The translations under genes and the position numbers were made by a program. The notes beneath the pieces are model-generated. The model saw nothing but the letters and a program-made list of their open reading frames with translations, searched no databases and was not told the DNA's origin. Shown one piece after another: positions 1 through 9,581 of a stretch of 64,000 nt of DNA (position 1 is its first letter; the number at the start of each line of letters is the position of its first letter). The stretch covers positions 62,001 through 126,000 of the forward strand of contig NZ_DDHJ01000021.1 of the NCBI RefSeq assembly GCF_002338065.1, in the 5' to 3' direction. This stretch comes from Pseudomonas sp. UBA1879. GTDB taxonomy: Bacteria > Pseudomonadota > Gammaproteobacteria > Pseudomonadales > Pseudomonadaceae.

Positions 1-118
1 GGTTGCCTGCGTACGTCAATTTGTCGAAATTCAGTACGTCGTGTTCGGTGTTGTTGATCAGATGGCGGATCAGTGCCGAACCGATAAATCCGGCGCCACC
101 GGTGACAAGTATTCGCAT
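1..118 (-). CDS. rmlB: dTDP-glucose 4,6-dehydratase, N-terminus (partial)
   Basis: Only the first 39 residues are present; the gene runs off the left edge. The protein opens with [14 protein letters not shown], the Rossmann NAD-binding glycine motif of extended short-chain dehydrogenases, followed by a segment ending FDKLTYAGN, which is typical of RmlB/RfbB. The enzyme converts dTDP-glucose to dTDP-4-keto-6-deoxyglucose for dTDP-rhamnose used in surface polysaccharide. It points away from the next gene. Another extended sugar-nucleotide dehydratase is possible, but the TYAGN segment favours RmlB. Confidence 0.85.
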   Translation of the reverse strand, partial: MRILVTGGAGFIGSALIRHLINNTEHDVLNFDKLTYAGN

Positions 119-397
119 AGCCAGACCTTCTTCCCTGGATGGACTTCAAGATAACGAAGCATAGCTTGTGGGCGGGCGGTGACAGGCGCAAGGCACAAAC
201 GCCTGGAAAGCCATGAAATTAATTGATAGCCAGACCCAGCGAGCGTCATAAAACCGCCGCAAGTGTTTCATTCTCTTAACGGCGACGCTATCTATCCGTC
301 AAATAAATGATTTAGCCCTCCCGCACGGCCAAAGGGTTGCCAATCTGACAGGCAACTGGCGATATTGCGCGTTCATTCCTGTCCTCGGACGTTCGAC

Positions 398-3325
398 ATG
401 CCACTCGCTACCCTGATACGTCGCTCCAGCCTGCCTTGTCCGGAGATCACAGCCGAGCAGGCGGCTGAATTGCTTTCGATGCATTACGGGCTGAGCGGGG
501 CATTGAAGGAGTTGGGCAGTCAGCAAGACAGAAATTTCTTGCTCGACCCAGGCACGGGGCAGCGCTTTGTGTTGAAGATCTGCCGTGGCGACTACCACAT
601 CGCCGAGCTGGCGGCTCAACATGCGGCGCTAAGGCATTTAGAGACGTACCCGGACATTCGCGTGCCGGGCGTGGTGCCTGCGGTCAGCGGCGAAGACATT
701 TTGTCGGTCGAGGTGGGCGGCCACGCGGTGCATGTGCGCCTGCTGGAATTCATCGATGGGCAATCGCTGGCCGATGTGCAGCACCTGAGCCGGGATGTGG
801 TAATCCGCTTGGCTGAGCTGTGCGCAAAGGTCGACGTCGCACTGGCTGACTTCGACCATGCGGGGCTGGAGCGGATTCTGCAATGGGACCCTCGCCATGC
901 TCACGCGCTGATCAAACACCTGCTGCCGGTGATCGACAACGCCGATGAGCGCGCTTGCATCGCCAAGGCGGCGGATGACGCTCATGCCCGCTTGCTGCCT
1001 TTGATCGCGGCGCTACCCCTGCAAGCCATTCACTTGGACATTACCGAATACAACGTGGTCTGGGCCCGTGATGCCCATCACCTGTGGCAGTTGCAGGGCC
1101 TTATCGACTTTGGTGATGTGGTGCGCACCTGGCGCATCGCGGATCTGTCAGTGACATGCGCCGCGCTGCTGCACCATGCCGAAGGCGATCCGCTGTACAT
1201 CTTGCCGGCGATTCAGGCTTATCAGCGTATCAACCCCTTGCAGATCGAGGAGCTGAAAGCGCTGTGGCCTCTGATCGTCGCGCGTGCTGCCGTGCTGGTC
1301 CTTAGCAGTGAGCAACAGGCGAGCGTTGAGCCCGACAATACCTATATTCAGGCCAACCTTGAGAGCGAGTGGAACATCTTCGATGTCGCCACGTCAGTGC
1401 CGATGGCATTGATGGAGGCCGCCATTCTGGATGCCGTGGGCCAGCTTGAAAACACTGACGCACCCCAAGGCCACGTAGCGTTTTCGCCTCTGCTGCCGAG
1501 TCTGGCGGGACAGGGGGTTACGACGGTCGACCTGGGTGTCCTCAGTGAGCATTTCGAAGCCGGTAACTGGGAGCAGAGCGGCATCGACGAAACGCTGCTC
1601 AAAGAAGCGGCGCACGCGCAGGGTCTGGTCGCCAGTCGTTACGGGGAATATCGGCTTTCCCGCACGCTGCCCGACAGCGCTCGCGAGCCGGACACGTTTG
1701 CCCTGCATGTCGAGTTGCTGATCCCTCACGGCACGGCGGTGCATGCGCCGTTCCACGGCACCCTGCGGCACACCGCCGATGGCGCGTTGATGCTTATTGG
1801 TGCCGATTCGAATCTGCGCTTGTGGGGCGTGCGTTCGGATTTCGATTCAGGCGTCGAATTCGGGGCCAGCGATGTGATCGGGCAGGGCGGCGGTTCGTTG
1901 ATCGTGCAGTTGTGTGCCGAGCGCGACGTGAGTCCGCCATTGTTCTGCACCCCTTCTCGGGCGGCCGCGTGGCGGGCCCTTTGTCCTTCACCTCAGGGCT
2001 TGCTGGGCTTCGACTGTGACGCACCGCCGCTCACTGATGCCTCCGAGTTGCTGGCTCGGCGCGATGCCAGCTTTGCCCGCTCGCAAAAGCACTACTATCA
2101 GGCGCCGCCACAGATCGAACGCGGCTGGCGCAATCACTTGATCGACATGCAGGGCCGCTCGTACCTGGACATGCTCAACAACGTTGCGGTCCTTGGCCAT
2201 GGTCATCCGCGCATGGTTCAGGTCGCGGCACGGCAGTGGTCCTTGCTTAACACCAACTCACGCTTTCATTACGCGTCCATCGCCGAATTTTCCGAGCGTC
2301 TGCTCAAGCTGGCGCCCGCAGGCATGGACCGGGTGTTTCTGGTCAACAGTGGCACCGAGGCGAACGATCTGGCGATCCGCCTGGCGTGGGCCTACAGCGG
2401 CGGGCGCGATGTCTTGAGTGTGCTGGAGGCGTATCACGGCTGGTCGGTGGCCACCGATGCAATTTCCACGTCCATCGCCGACAACCCCCAGGCATTGAGC
2501 ACGCGCCCGGACTGGGTGCATCCGGTGGTGGCGCCGAACACCTATCGCGGGCAGGCACGAGGGGCGGACAGCACGCCGTTCTACCTGAAAAGCGTCGAGG
2601 CGCATCTCGCTCGGCTGGCTGAGCAGGGGCGTCAGGTGGCGGGTTTCATCTGCGAGCCGGTGTACGGCAACGCGGGTGGTATTTCGCTGCCGCCGGGTTA
2701 TTTAAGTGAGGTGTATCAGAAGGTCCGCGCACAGGGCGGCGTGTGCATCGCCGATGAAGTCCAGGTCGGCTACGGCCGTCTTGGCCACTACTTCTGGGGC
2801 TTCGAAGAGCAGGGCGTGGTGCCGGATATCATCACCATGGCCAAAGGGATGGGCAACGGGCATCCCCTTGGCGCGGTGATCACGCGTCGGGAAATCGCCG
2901 AAGCGCTCGAAGCCGAGGGGTATTTCTTCTCGTCCGCGGGGGGCAGTCCGGTGAGCTGCCAGATCGGCCTGGCGGTGCTGGATGTCATGGAAGAAGAGCA
3001 TTTATGGGAGAACGCGCAGGTCGTGGGCGGCTACTTCAAAGAGCGGCTGCTGGCGCTGATCGACCAACATCCGCTGGTGGGTGCGGCCCATGGTTCGGGC
3101 TTCTATCTGGGGCTGGAACTGGTGCGTAATCGGCAGACGCTGGAACCGGCGACAGAAGAAACGACTTACCTGTGTGATCGTCTGCGTGACTTGGGAATCT
3201 TCATGCAACCCACCGGGGATTATCTGAACATCCTCAAAATCAAACCGCCGATGGTGACGACACGACGTAGCGTGGACTTTTTCGTCGACAGCGTTTCGAA
3301 GGTGCTGAGTGAGCTTGAAGGGTGA
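398..3325 (+). CDS. Fused APH-like kinase / M23-like / class III aminotransferase
   Basis: A 975-residue fusion from the ATG at 398 (an in-frame TTG at 365 is possible but has no better ribosome site). Residues about 20-330 resemble an aminoglycoside/homoserine phosphotransferase fold, with a kinase-like HLDITEYNVVW and LIDFGD. Residues about 420-510 resemble an M23/lipoyl-like beta domain (HGTAVHAPFHG). Residues about 560-970 are a class III PLP aminotransferase, with the probable Schiff-base lysine at K816 in AKGMGNGHP. It lies 204 bp upstream of agmatine deiminase, so a role in amine or polyamine metabolism is plausible, but the substrate is not shown by the sequence. Confidence 0.85.
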   Translation: MPLATLIRRSSLPCPEITAEQAAELLSMHYGLSGALKELGSQQDRNFLLDPGTGQRFVLKICRGDYHIAELAAQHAALRHLETYPDIRVPGVVPAVSGEDILSVEVGGHAVHVRLLEFIDGQSLADVQHLSRDVVIRLAELCAKVDVALADFDHAGLERILQWDPRHAHALIKHLLPVIDNADERACIAKAADDAHARLLPLIAALPLQAIHLDITEYNVVWARDAHHLWQLQGLIDFGDVVRTWRIADLSVTCAALLHHAEGDPLYILPAIQAYQRINPLQIEELKALWPLIVARAAVLVLSSEQQASVEPDNTYIQANLESEWNIFDVATSVPMALMEAAILDAVGQLENTDAPQGHVAFSPLLPSLAGQGVTTVDLGVLSEHFEAGNWEQSGIDETLLKEAAHAQGLVASRYGEYRLSRTLPDSAREPDTFALHVELLIPHGTAVHAPFHGTLRHTADGALMLIGADSNLRLWGVRSDFDSGVEFGASDVIGQGGGSLIVQLCAERDVSPPLFCTPSRAAAWRALCPSPQGLLGFDCDAPPLTDASELLARRDASFARSQKHYYQAPPQIERGWRNHLIDMQGRSYLDMLNNVAVLGHGHPRMVQVAARQWSLLNTNSRFHYASIAEFSERLLKLAPAGMDRVFLVNSGTEANDLAIRLAWAYSGGRDVLSVLEAYHGWSVATDAISTSIADNPQALSTRPDWVHPVVAPNTYRGQARGADSTPFYLKSVEAHLARLAEQGRQVAGFICEPVYGNAGGISLPPGYLSEVYQKVRAQGGVCIADEVQVGYGRLGHYFWGFEEQGVVPDIITMAKGMGNGHPLGAVITRREIAEALEAEGYFFSSAGGSPVSCQIGLAVLDVMEEEHLWENAQVVGGYFKERLLALIDQHPLVGAAHGSGFYLGLELVRNRQTLEPATEETTYLCDRLRDLGIFMQPTGDYLNILKIKPPMVTTRRSVDFFVDSVSKVLSELEG

Positions 3326-3529
3326 TTGCCCGTTGCGAAGTCTTTGACAGCGCGCGCTCGCACAAAGCTTTGTTGCGGATTTATATCGGTCTTTGGCCGC
3401 GCCGATTATCGATATATCGAGCACCAAGCTATTAAGACAGATATTTATCGTCTATAAAGGCAGCCCGTCATCGATCGTCGATGTGAACGGCGCCCTCAAA
3501 CTCTCGATGGTTCACTGGAGCCCTGATCA

Positions 3530-4636
3530 ATGACCACACTTAACAGCACACCACGCGCCGATGGCTTTTACATGCCTGCCGAGTGGGCCCCGCAGACGCA
3601 AACCTGGATGGTCTGGCCTGAGCGTCCTGACAACTGGCGTCTGGGCGGCAAACCGGTACAAAGCGCCCATGTTGCAGTGGCCAAGGCGATCGCACGCTTC
3701 GAACCTGTGACGGTGGCCGTTTCGGCTGCGCAATACGACAACGCCCGCGCGCGCCTCGACGTGCCGAACATCCGGGTCGTCGAAATCAGCAACGACGACG
3801 CCTGGGTGCGCGACACCGGCCCGACGTTTGTCATCAATGACCAAGGTGAAGTGCGCGGCGTGGATTGGGGCTTCAACGCGTGGGGCGGCTTCGACGGCGG
3901 TCTGTATTCGCCGTGGAACCTGGATGAACAGCTGGCCAGCAAAGTGCTGGAGATCGAACGCTGCCCTCGTTATGTCACCGAAGGTTTCGTGCTGGAGGGC
4001 GGTTCGATTCATGTCGATGGCGAAGGCACGTTGATCACCACCGAGGAATGCCTGCTCAATCGCAACCGCAACCCGCACCTGTCTCGCGAACAGATCGAAG
4101 CCGTGCTGCGCGATCACCTGTCGGTCGACAAGATCATCTGGCTGCCGGACGGTTTGTATAACGACGAAACCGATGGTCATGTGGATAACTTCTGCTGCTA
4201 CGTGCGCCCCGGTGAAGTGTTACTGGCCTGGACCGACGATCCGAAAGACCCCAACTATCCGCGCTGCCAAGCTGCCATGGGCGTTCTGGAAAACGCGCGG
4301 GACGCCAAGGGCCGACCGTTCATCGTGCACAAGATGCCGATTCCAGGCCCATTGTTTGCCACCGAAGAGGAGTGCGCGGGCGTCGATCAGGTGCACGGCA
4401 GCCAGGAGCGCAACCCATCGGTGCGCCTGGCCGGTTCCTATGTGAATTTCCTGATCGTCAATGGCGGCATCATCGCGCCTCGTTTTGACGATCCGCTTGA
4501 TGAAACCGCCCGCCAGATTCTGCAGCGCCTGTTCCCGGAACACGAAGTGGTCATGGTCCCGGGCCGCGAGTTGCTACTGGGTGGCGGCAATATTCACTGC
4601 CTGACTCAGCAACAGCCGGCGCCACACCGACGCTGA
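3530..4636 (+). CDS. aguA: Agmatine deiminase
   Basis: A 368-residue enzyme of the guanidino-group modifying family. It hydrolyses agmatine to N-carbamoylputrescine and ammonia in the arginine decarboxylase route to putrescine, in the cytoplasm. Visible motifs are an N-terminal [17 protein letters not shown], the DGHVDNF His/Asp motif, and GGGNIHC near the C-terminus holding the catalytic cysteine at residue 357, the position expected for the family. Length is normal. The ATG follows CTGGAG. A terminator hairpin follows directly. The usual partner aguB is not in view. Confidence 0.95.
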   Translation: MTTLNSTPRADGFYMPAEWAPQTQTWMVWPERPDNWRLGGKPVQSAHVAVAKAIARFEPVTVAVSAAQYDNARARLDVPNIRVVEISNDDAWVRDTGPTFVINDQGEVRGVDWGFNAWGGFDGGLYSPWNLDEQLASKVLEIERCPRYVTEGFVLEGGSIHVDGEGTLITTEECLLNRNRNPHLSREQIEAVLRDHLSVDKIIWLPDGLYNDETDGHVDNFCCYVRPGEVLLAWTDDPKDPNYPRCQAAMGVLENARDAKGRPFIVHKMPIPGPLFATEEECAGVDQVHGSQERNPSVRLAGSYVNFLIVNGGIIAPRFDDPLDETARQILQRLFPEHEVVMVPGRELLLGGGNIHCLTQQQPAPHRR

Positions 4637-4661
4637 GTTGGTTCACTTCTTGCTCACATCA

Positions 4662-4687
4662 AAGCCTGTCGAACGACGGGCTTTTTT
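4662..4687 (+). terminator. Terminator after aguA
   Basis: Stem AGCCTGTCG / CGACGGGCT (one G-T type mismatch) with loop AAC, followed by TTTTTTG, 26 bp after the aguA stop. Fits a Rho-independent terminator. Confidence 0.8.
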
Positions 4688-4812
4688 GTGGGTAGCGATT
4701 TCTCGCTTCCTACAGAAGAGTGTTTCCGAGGGGGCTAAACGGTGACGCTAGTCGTTCGTCTGTCACAAAAGCTCCGTAGATTTCGCAGTCCAAGACGCAA
4801 GAGGTTATCCCT

Positions 4813-5016
4813 ATGAACGCAAGTCATGAGCCCCGCGCGGCTCGAGGTTTGTCTGCCAGCAGTGAAGCACGGCAGATGATGGCGGAATGGTTACGGATAA
4901 CCCGAGCTACAAAAAATCAAACTCCAGATGACCGCACCTTCCTGATGCAGCGCTACCCGTCCGGGCTGATCAATGAGGCAGAGATCGACGCGCTGCTCAC
5001 TGTGCTGCGCAACTGA
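4813..5016 (+). CDS. Small hypothetical protein
   Basis: A 67-residue soluble protein, hydrophilic at the N-terminus and predicted mostly helical, with no signal peptide or recognisable motif. The ATG at 4813 has GAGG 11 nt upstream. It stands alone between two terminators (4662-4687 and 5022-5053), so it is transcribed as its own unit. I do not recognise the family. Confidence 0.6.
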   Translation: MNASHEPRAARGLSASSEARQMMAEWLRITRATKNQTPDDRTFLMQRYPSGLINEAEIDALLTVLRN

Positions 5017-5021
5017 CGCCC

Positions 5022-5053
5022 CGCGCCCCTTCCAGTGAGGGAGGGGCGCGTTT
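5022..5053 (+). terminator. Terminator hairpin
   Basis: Perfect 9-bp stem CGCGCCCCT / AGGGGCGCG with an 11-nt loop followed by TTTCG, six bases after the stop of the 67-residue gene. Confidence 0.75.
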
Positions 5054-5266
5054 CGTCGTTTCGGCTTTCATCAAATTGACACTCATCTTTTCGGGCGATA
5101 GCATTCGCGCCTCAACCGCCTGTGGCCAAGCGCCATGTACGTGCATCAGTAGTCCACTGCGATGATTTCGTGCGGGCTTCCGTGACTGATATCAGTCTGG
5201 GGAGACGCAATTACCTGTCCGGTTTTTGCCACAGCGCGAGATCAATCTGCCAATAAGGACAACAAG

Positions 5267-6535
5267 ATGAAACAGCGTATCGGTCTGCTCGCTCTGGGCA
5301 TTCTGGCGGCGACTCAGGCTATGGCCGACGGCCAAGCCGACTCCAAAGGGTTCGTTGAAGACAGCAGCCTCAACGTCAATCTGCGCAACGTATACATCAA
5401 CCGTGACTACAAAGGCGGCCCACAAGATCGCGCCGAATGGGGTCAGGGTTTCATCGCGAACTACTCCTCCGGTTACACCCAAGGCACCGTTGGCGTCGGC
5501 GTTGACGCATTCGGGCTGTACGCCGTTCGCCTGGACGGCGGTCGTGGCAAAAGCGGCGCCGGTGGTATCGACTTCTTCAAACAGGACAGCAGCGGCAAAG
5601 CGGCTGACGATCTTGCCCGTTTCGGCGGCGCGGTCAAATTCCGCATCTCCAACACCGAGCTGAAATACGGCGACCAGATGCCAGAGCTGCCGGTCCTGAG
5701 TTACGACAACTCGCGCCTGCTGCCTGAAACGTATACCGGCACCATGATCACGTCCAAAGAGATCAAAGACCTGACGCTGGTGGCTGGCCGCTTCACCGCT
5801 CAGACCCGCAAAAGTGCTGAAGGCCGCGACAGCGGTGACCTGAAGAGCATCAACGTCTACGGCGGTAGCTACAAATTCAGCGATGCATTCAGTGCCGCTT
5901 ACTACGCCTCCGACGACGAAGACACGCTGAAGAAACAGTACGTCAATCTGAACTACGTCTTCGCGCTGCCGACCGACCAGTCGCTGACTTTCGACTTCAA
6001 CGGCTACAAGACCAAGCTGGACCGTGACGTTGCGGTCGACGACGCCCGTGACAACAAGATCTGGAGCCTGGCTGCGACGTGGGCGGTGGGCATTCACTCC
6101 TTCACCATCGCGCACCAGCGCAGCACCGGCGAAACCGGCTACAACTACGGCGGCTACCGCAACAACGGCGGCTTCAGCGATGGCGGTAACTCCATCTACC
6201 TGACCAACTCCTACTGGTCGGACTTCAACGCCAAGGACGAACGCTCCTGGCAGTTGGGCTACGGCGTCAACCTGTCGACCCTCGTGACGCCAGGCCTGAG
6301 CTACAAAGTGGCCTATGTGCGCGGCGACAACATCGACGACGGTACGAATCGCGGCGAAGGCGACGAGCATGAACTGTTCAGCCAAATGACCTACGTCGTC
6401 CAGAGCGGCCCGGCCAAAGACCTGTCCCTGCGCCTGCGCAACTCCTGGCTGCGCGTATCGGACAACGCGTCCAACTACAACGTTGGCGGTAACGAAACCC
6501 GCATCTTCATCACCTACCCGATCAACGTGTTCTGA
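5267..6535 (+). CDS. OprD-family outer membrane porin
   Basis: A 422-residue porin precursor with a clean signal peptide (MKQRIGLLALGILAATQAMA, cleavage after A20). The mature protein has alternating aromatic/polar strands, repeated FDFNGYKT- and WQLGYGVN-type beta segments and a C-terminal aromatic residue after YPINVF, as in OprD channels for basic amino acids, dipeptides or small carboxylates. Length fits the family (about 420). AAGGA precedes the ATG by 8 nt. The exact substrate cannot be told from sequence; proximity to agmatine genes is only suggestive. Confidence 0.93.
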   Translation: MKQRIGLLALGILAATQAMADGQADSKGFVEDSSLNVNLRNVYINRDYKGGPQDRAEWGQGFIANYSSGYTQGTVGVGVDAFGLYAVRLDGGRGKSGAGGIDFFKQDSSGKAADDLARFGGAVKFRISNTELKYGDQMPELPVLSYDNSRLLPETYTGTMITSKEIKDLTLVAGRFTAQTRKSAEGRDSGDLKSINVYGGSYKFSDAFSAAYYASDDEDTLKKQYVNLNYVFALPTDQSLTFDFNGYKTKLDRDVAVDDARDNKIWSLAATWAVGIHSFTIAHQRSTGETGYNYGGYRNNGGFSDGGNSIYLTNSYWSDFNAKDERSWQLGYGVNLSTLVTPGLSYKVAYVRGDNIDDGTNRGEGDEHELFSQMTYVVQSGPAKDLSLRLRNSWLRVSDNASNYNVGGNETRIFITYPINVF

Positions 6536-6563
6536 TGTTGAACGGCTGATGAGCTGACGCTAC

Positions 6564-6599
6564 AAAAAACGCCCCGGTCGAGAGATCGGGGCGTTTTTA
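6564..6599. terminator. Bidirectional terminator after porin gene
   Basis: Stem ACGCCCCG / CGGGGCGT with a 10-nt loop, flanked by an A-run on the left and TTTTT on the right, so it can act on both strands. Confidence 0.85.
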
Positions 6600-6779
6600 T
6601 TCGAGTGATCCGCACGCTCAGCGTATCGACCGCTCGATGTCGTGTGGCCGTTGCACCCCTTCGAGCGCAACCTCACTCCCACAAGATTGCATTGCAGATT
6701 TCTACCCACTCTCATCTGCTAGCGACGACTCATGACATGCCGCTAACATTGCCCCTTCTCATCCTGCACGGTCACACCC

Positions 6780-7553
6780 ATGGCCCTTGCCGCACCCCCT
6801 GATCTTTCAAACACTGCCGTTCCGCTCCAGCGGGTGGCGCGGACGTATGCGCGTGGGCTTTACATCGAGCCCCATGAGCATGACTGGGGGCAGGTGCTGT
6901 ATGCGATGTCGGGGGTGATGTGGGTTGAGACCCCCAATGAGGCGCTGGTGGTCCCGCCGCAGCGGGCGGTCTGGTTGCCGCCGGGGGTGAGCCACGGCAT
7001 TCGGGTGGTGTCGGACCTGGAAATGCGCAACATCTACCTGCGTCCGGGCTTGGCCGAGACTTTGGAGCCGACTGTTCAAGTGTTCGAGGTGGCGCGTCTG
7101 TTACGCGAGTTGATCGTCAATCTGGTGGCCGAGCAGGACAAGGATTCCGAGTATTACAGCGCTTTGGTCGGTCTGGCGCTGCTGGAACTCAGGCGCGCGA
7201 AGCGTTCGCTGCTGAAGGTGCCGATGCCTGACGACAGTGACCGCCGGCTGATGAACGTCTGTCAGGCGGTGATGATCGAGCCGTCCATCAACCTTTCATT
7301 CGAGCAACATGCCGAGAACGCCGGAGCCAGTGTCCGGACCCTGTCCCGGCTGTTTCAAAGCGCGTTGGGGATGGGCTTTGCCGAATGGCGCAGGCAGGTG
7401 CAGTTGGCGACGGCGGTGGCGGAAATCATTCAAGGGGTGCCTGTCAGTACCATCGCGCGTTCGATGGGGTATTCGCCCAGCAGTTTCAGCGACATGTTTC
7501 GTCGTGAGCTGGGCATGCCACCTTCGCAGTATCCGTTGGGCGAAACGTCGTAA
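6780..7553 (+). CDS. AraC-family transcriptional regulator with cupin domain
   Basis: A 257-residue regulator. Residues about 20-100 form a cupin effector domain (EPHEHDWGQVLY with conserved histidines, VVPPQRAVWLPPG). Residues about 155-250 carry the two helix-turn-helix motifs of AraC proteins (ASVRTLSRLFQSALGMGFAEWRR and STIARSMGYSPSSFSDMFRR). It lies upstream of the XapX and oxidoreductase genes on the same strand, separated by an inverted repeat; control of those genes is plausible but unproven. Confidence 0.92.
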   Translation: MALAAPPDLSNTAVPLQRVARTYARGLYIEPHEHDWGQVLYAMSGVMWVETPNEALVVPPQRAVWLPPGVSHGIRVVSDLEMRNIYLRPGLAETLEPTVQVFEVARLLRELIVNLVAEQDKDSEYYSALVGLALLELRRAKRSLLKVPMPDDSDRRLMNVCQAVMIEPSINLSFEQHAENAGASVRTLSRLFQSALGMGFAEWRRQVQLATAVAEIIQGVPVSTIARSMGYSPSSFSDMFRRELGMPPSQYPLGETS

Positions 7554-7567
7554 TCGCCATACATCCT

Positions 7568-7654
7568 TGTAGGCGTGAGCTTGCTCGCGATGGCAGTATT
7601 TCTGCAAACGCGCTTCACCCAAAGACCGCCATCGCGAGCACGCTCACTCCTACA
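7568..7654. repeat. Pseudomonas dispersed inverted repeat
   Basis: The left arm TGTAGGCGTGAGCTTGCTCG is followed by CGATGGC, and the right arm beginning GCCATCGCGAGCACGCTCAC ends in TCCTACA. Together they form an imperfect inverted repeat of about 27 bp arms around a 33-nt spacer. The TGTAGGAGCGAGCTTGCTCG-type arm is a very common dispersed intergenic element in fluorescent pseudomonads, so this marks core chromosome. Confidence 0.85.
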
Positions 7655-7786
7655 GATTGTGCCGTCCGGTTCAGACTGTCCGAAATTCAGAAGCACTTGG
7701 CCGGTAGCGGTTCCGGTCCGTCCCTAAACTCTGGTTCATCGCCCACTGCTGTCGTGGCAGCACGACGCCTGGCCCCGGAGTTCGCC

Positions 7787-7960
7787 ATGAGCTACATCAT
7801 TTCACTCGCAATCGGTATCGCCGTCGGTTTGCTGTACGGCGCCCTCGACTTCCGCTCGCCCGCGCCACCGCTGGTCGCGTTGGTCGGCCTGCTCGGCATG
7901 CAGGCCGGGGAAAAGCTCTGGCCCATGGGCCGTCAGCTGATCGCCCATCTGAGCTCCTGA
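7787..7960 (+). CDS. XapX domain protein (DUF1427)
   Basis: A 57-residue membrane protein with two hydrophobic helices (IISLAIGIAVGLLYGAL and PLVALVGLLGMQAGEKL) and the conserved SPAPP between them, the whole content of the XapX family. GGAG lies 6 nt before the ATG at 7787; a longer upstream reading starting at 7697 lacks a ribosome site. The family often sits with xanthosine or small-molecule metabolism genes; function unknown. It is 40 bp from the oxidoreductase, probably in one operon. Confidence 0.85.
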   Translation: MSYIISLAIGIAVGLLYGALDFRSPAPPLVALVGLLGMQAGEKLWPMGRQLIAHLSS

Positions 7961-8000
7961 AACACACGATTCCCGTCTTCCCACTCTGGATGTGACCGCC

Positions 8001-8960
8001 ATGAAAGCACTGCAATTTTCCCGAACCGGCGACCTGGCTGCCCTGGAAGTCGTTGAACTGCCGACCCCCGTTCCTGCGGCGGGCGAGGTGTTGGTACAGA
8101 TCAAAGCGGCGGGGCTCAACCCCAGCGACGTGAAAAACGTCCTCGGTCGCTTCCCGTACACGACCCTGCCAAGGGTGCCGGGGCGTGATTTTGCGGGGGT
8201 GGTCATCGAAGGCCCGAGCGAGTTGATTGGCCAGGAGGTCTGGGGCACGGGCAACCAGATCGGCTTTTCACGCAATGGCTCACATGCCGGGTACATCACG
8301 CTGTCGGCCCAAGGGGTGGCGCTCAAGCCCAAATCCTTGAGCTTCGTGCAGGCCGCGAGTCTGGGCGTGCCTTACACCACGGCGTGGGACGCGCTCGAGC
8401 GCAGTCGGGTCAACGCCGACACCCGTCTGCTCGTGATCGGTGCCAATGGCGCCGTCGGCAGCGCCGCTATCGCGCTGGCCAAGGTGCGTGGTGCTCAAGT
8501 GGTGGCTGCTGCACGTCGGCCGGAACAGGTCAAAGCGCTTCAGGACCAAGGCTACAACGCCCTTCTGCTGGGCAAGCCCGAGGTGCTTTCCGATCAAGTG
8601 AATGCAGTATTTCAGGGCGGAGCGGATGTGATCTTCGACACCACCGGCTTCTGGCTGCCCGCTTCGGTTCAGGCGCTTGCGCCATTCGGACGCATCGCGA
8701 TCATCGCCGCTCCGGTGGATGGCCACGTCCAACTGCCCGCGCTGGCGCTGTACCGCAAGGGCGGTTCAGTGGTGGGCATCAACTCCCTCTTGTACGGCGT
8801 CGAAGCCTGTGCCCGGATGCTCGAACAATTCGGCAAATTGTTTGACGACGGCTCGCTGCCGCTCCCGACTGGCTTGGTCGAGACGCCGATCGAAGAGGGC
8901 CTTGCACGTTACGTAGAGGTGAACGAGGGGAGCGCGGACAAGATTATTTTGGTGCCGTGA
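8001..8960 (+). CDS. Zinc-type/quinone oxidoreductase of the MDR family
   Basis: A 319-residue NADPH-dependent medium-chain reductase related to quinone oxidoreductases. The GroES-like N-terminal domain (residues 1-115) has AAGLNPSDVKN and PGRDFAGVV. The Rossmann domain has VIGANGAVGSAAIALAK around residues 146-160. The zinc-ligand cysteines of alcohol dehydrogenases are absent, as in the QOR branch. ATG at 8001 is chosen over GTG at 7992 by alignment with the family start. Substrate unknown. Confidence 0.88.
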   Translation: MKALQFSRTGDLAALEVVELPTPVPAAGEVLVQIKAAGLNPSDVKNVLGRFPYTTLPRVPGRDFAGVVIEGPSELIGQEVWGTGNQIGFSRNGSHAGYITLSAQGVALKPKSLSFVQAASLGVPYTTAWDALERSRVNADTRLLVIGANGAVGSAAIALAKVRGAQVVAAARRPEQVKALQDQGYNALLLGKPEVLSDQVNAVFQGGADVIFDTTGFWLPASVQALAPFGRIAIIAAPVDGHVQLPALALYRKGGSVVGINSLLYGVEACARMLEQFGKLFDDGSLPLPTGLVETPIEEGLARYVEVNEGSADKIILVP

Positions 8961-9027
8961 ATTGCGGCAGGTCATTAGCCAAGGGCGTCGCTTGCAAAAA
9001 ATTTGCACAGACGACGCCGCCCCTATA

Positions 9028-9318
9028 TCAGTCGCGTAGCTGTTCCTGAGCCCGCTCGTAGGCTGCCTCTCGTTCTCGCTTACCAATGGCGACGACGAAC
9101 ACCACGACTTCCTGCTCCAAGACTTGATAGATCAAACGATACCCCGTGCTTTGTAACTTGATCTTGTAGCAGTCTGGCAGGTCTCGAAGCCTGTTGGACT
9201 CTATACGAGGATTCTCCAATACCTCAGAAAGCTTCCTCTTGAGTTGGTTTCTGATTGTATCCCCTAGCTTTTTCCATTCTTTCAGCGCGCGTCGATCGAA
9301 TTCAAGCCTATAGGTCAT
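9028..9318 (-). CDS. relE: RelE/ParE-family toxin
   Basis: A 96-residue basic protein with the RelE fold signature: FDRRALKEWKKL, a middle YKIKLQSTGYRLIYQV and a C-terminal VVFVVAIGKRER. Such toxins cut mRNA on the ribosome. The gene overlaps the upstream antitoxin gene by 11 bp, the usual arrangement. It is a chromosomal module, not part of the prophage. Confidence 0.92.
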   Translation of the reverse strand: MTYRLEFDRRALKEWKKLGDTIRNQLKRKLSEVLENPRIESNRLRDLPDCYKIKLQSTGYRLIYQVLEQEVVVFVVAIGKREREAAYERAQEQLRD

Positions 9319-9547
9319 CCAAAGAAACCTTCACGCGCTGAGGGTCTGCGAGGCGTTTTTTGACCTCAGCGAGTAGCGCTTCGTCCTCGTCATTCATGAG
9401 TACAGGTTTGAAGGGAAGCCTGCCGTTATCGGCAACGTATTGAAGTGTCTGTCGTAGCAGATCTGAAGGCGAGACGCCCAGTTTTTCAAGTTCGGCAAAT
9501 GAACGGGATTTGAGTCCATCGTCGATACGGATATTGATTGAAGCCAT
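9308..9547 (-). CDS. relB: RelB/DinJ-family antitoxin
   Basis: A 79-residue acidic protein with an N-terminal ribbon-helix-helix (MASINIRIDDGLKSRSFAELEKLG) that dimerises and binds DNA, and a C-terminal tail that would neutralise the adjacent RelE toxin. Normal length for DinJ/RelB. A perfect inverted repeat at 9582-9616 lies 35 bp upstream of its start and is a likely autoregulatory operator. Confidence 0.9.
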   Translation of the reverse strand: MASINIRIDDGLKSRSFAELEKLGVSPSDLLRQTLQYVADNGRLPFKPVLMNDEDEALLAEVKKRLADPQRVKVSLDDL

Positions 9548-9581
9548 GTGCGCAACCTGTAATGACGTTTGCCCTTACGGT

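Noticed and set aside
3527..4180. 217-residue minus-strand reading
   Set aside because: Antisense of agmatine deiminase, which has all catalytic motifs.
5192..6385. Long 397-residue minus-strand reading across the porin gene
   Set aside because: Antisense shadow of the OprD gene; Val/Ala-rich with no family feature, while the plus strand encodes a clear porin with signal peptide.
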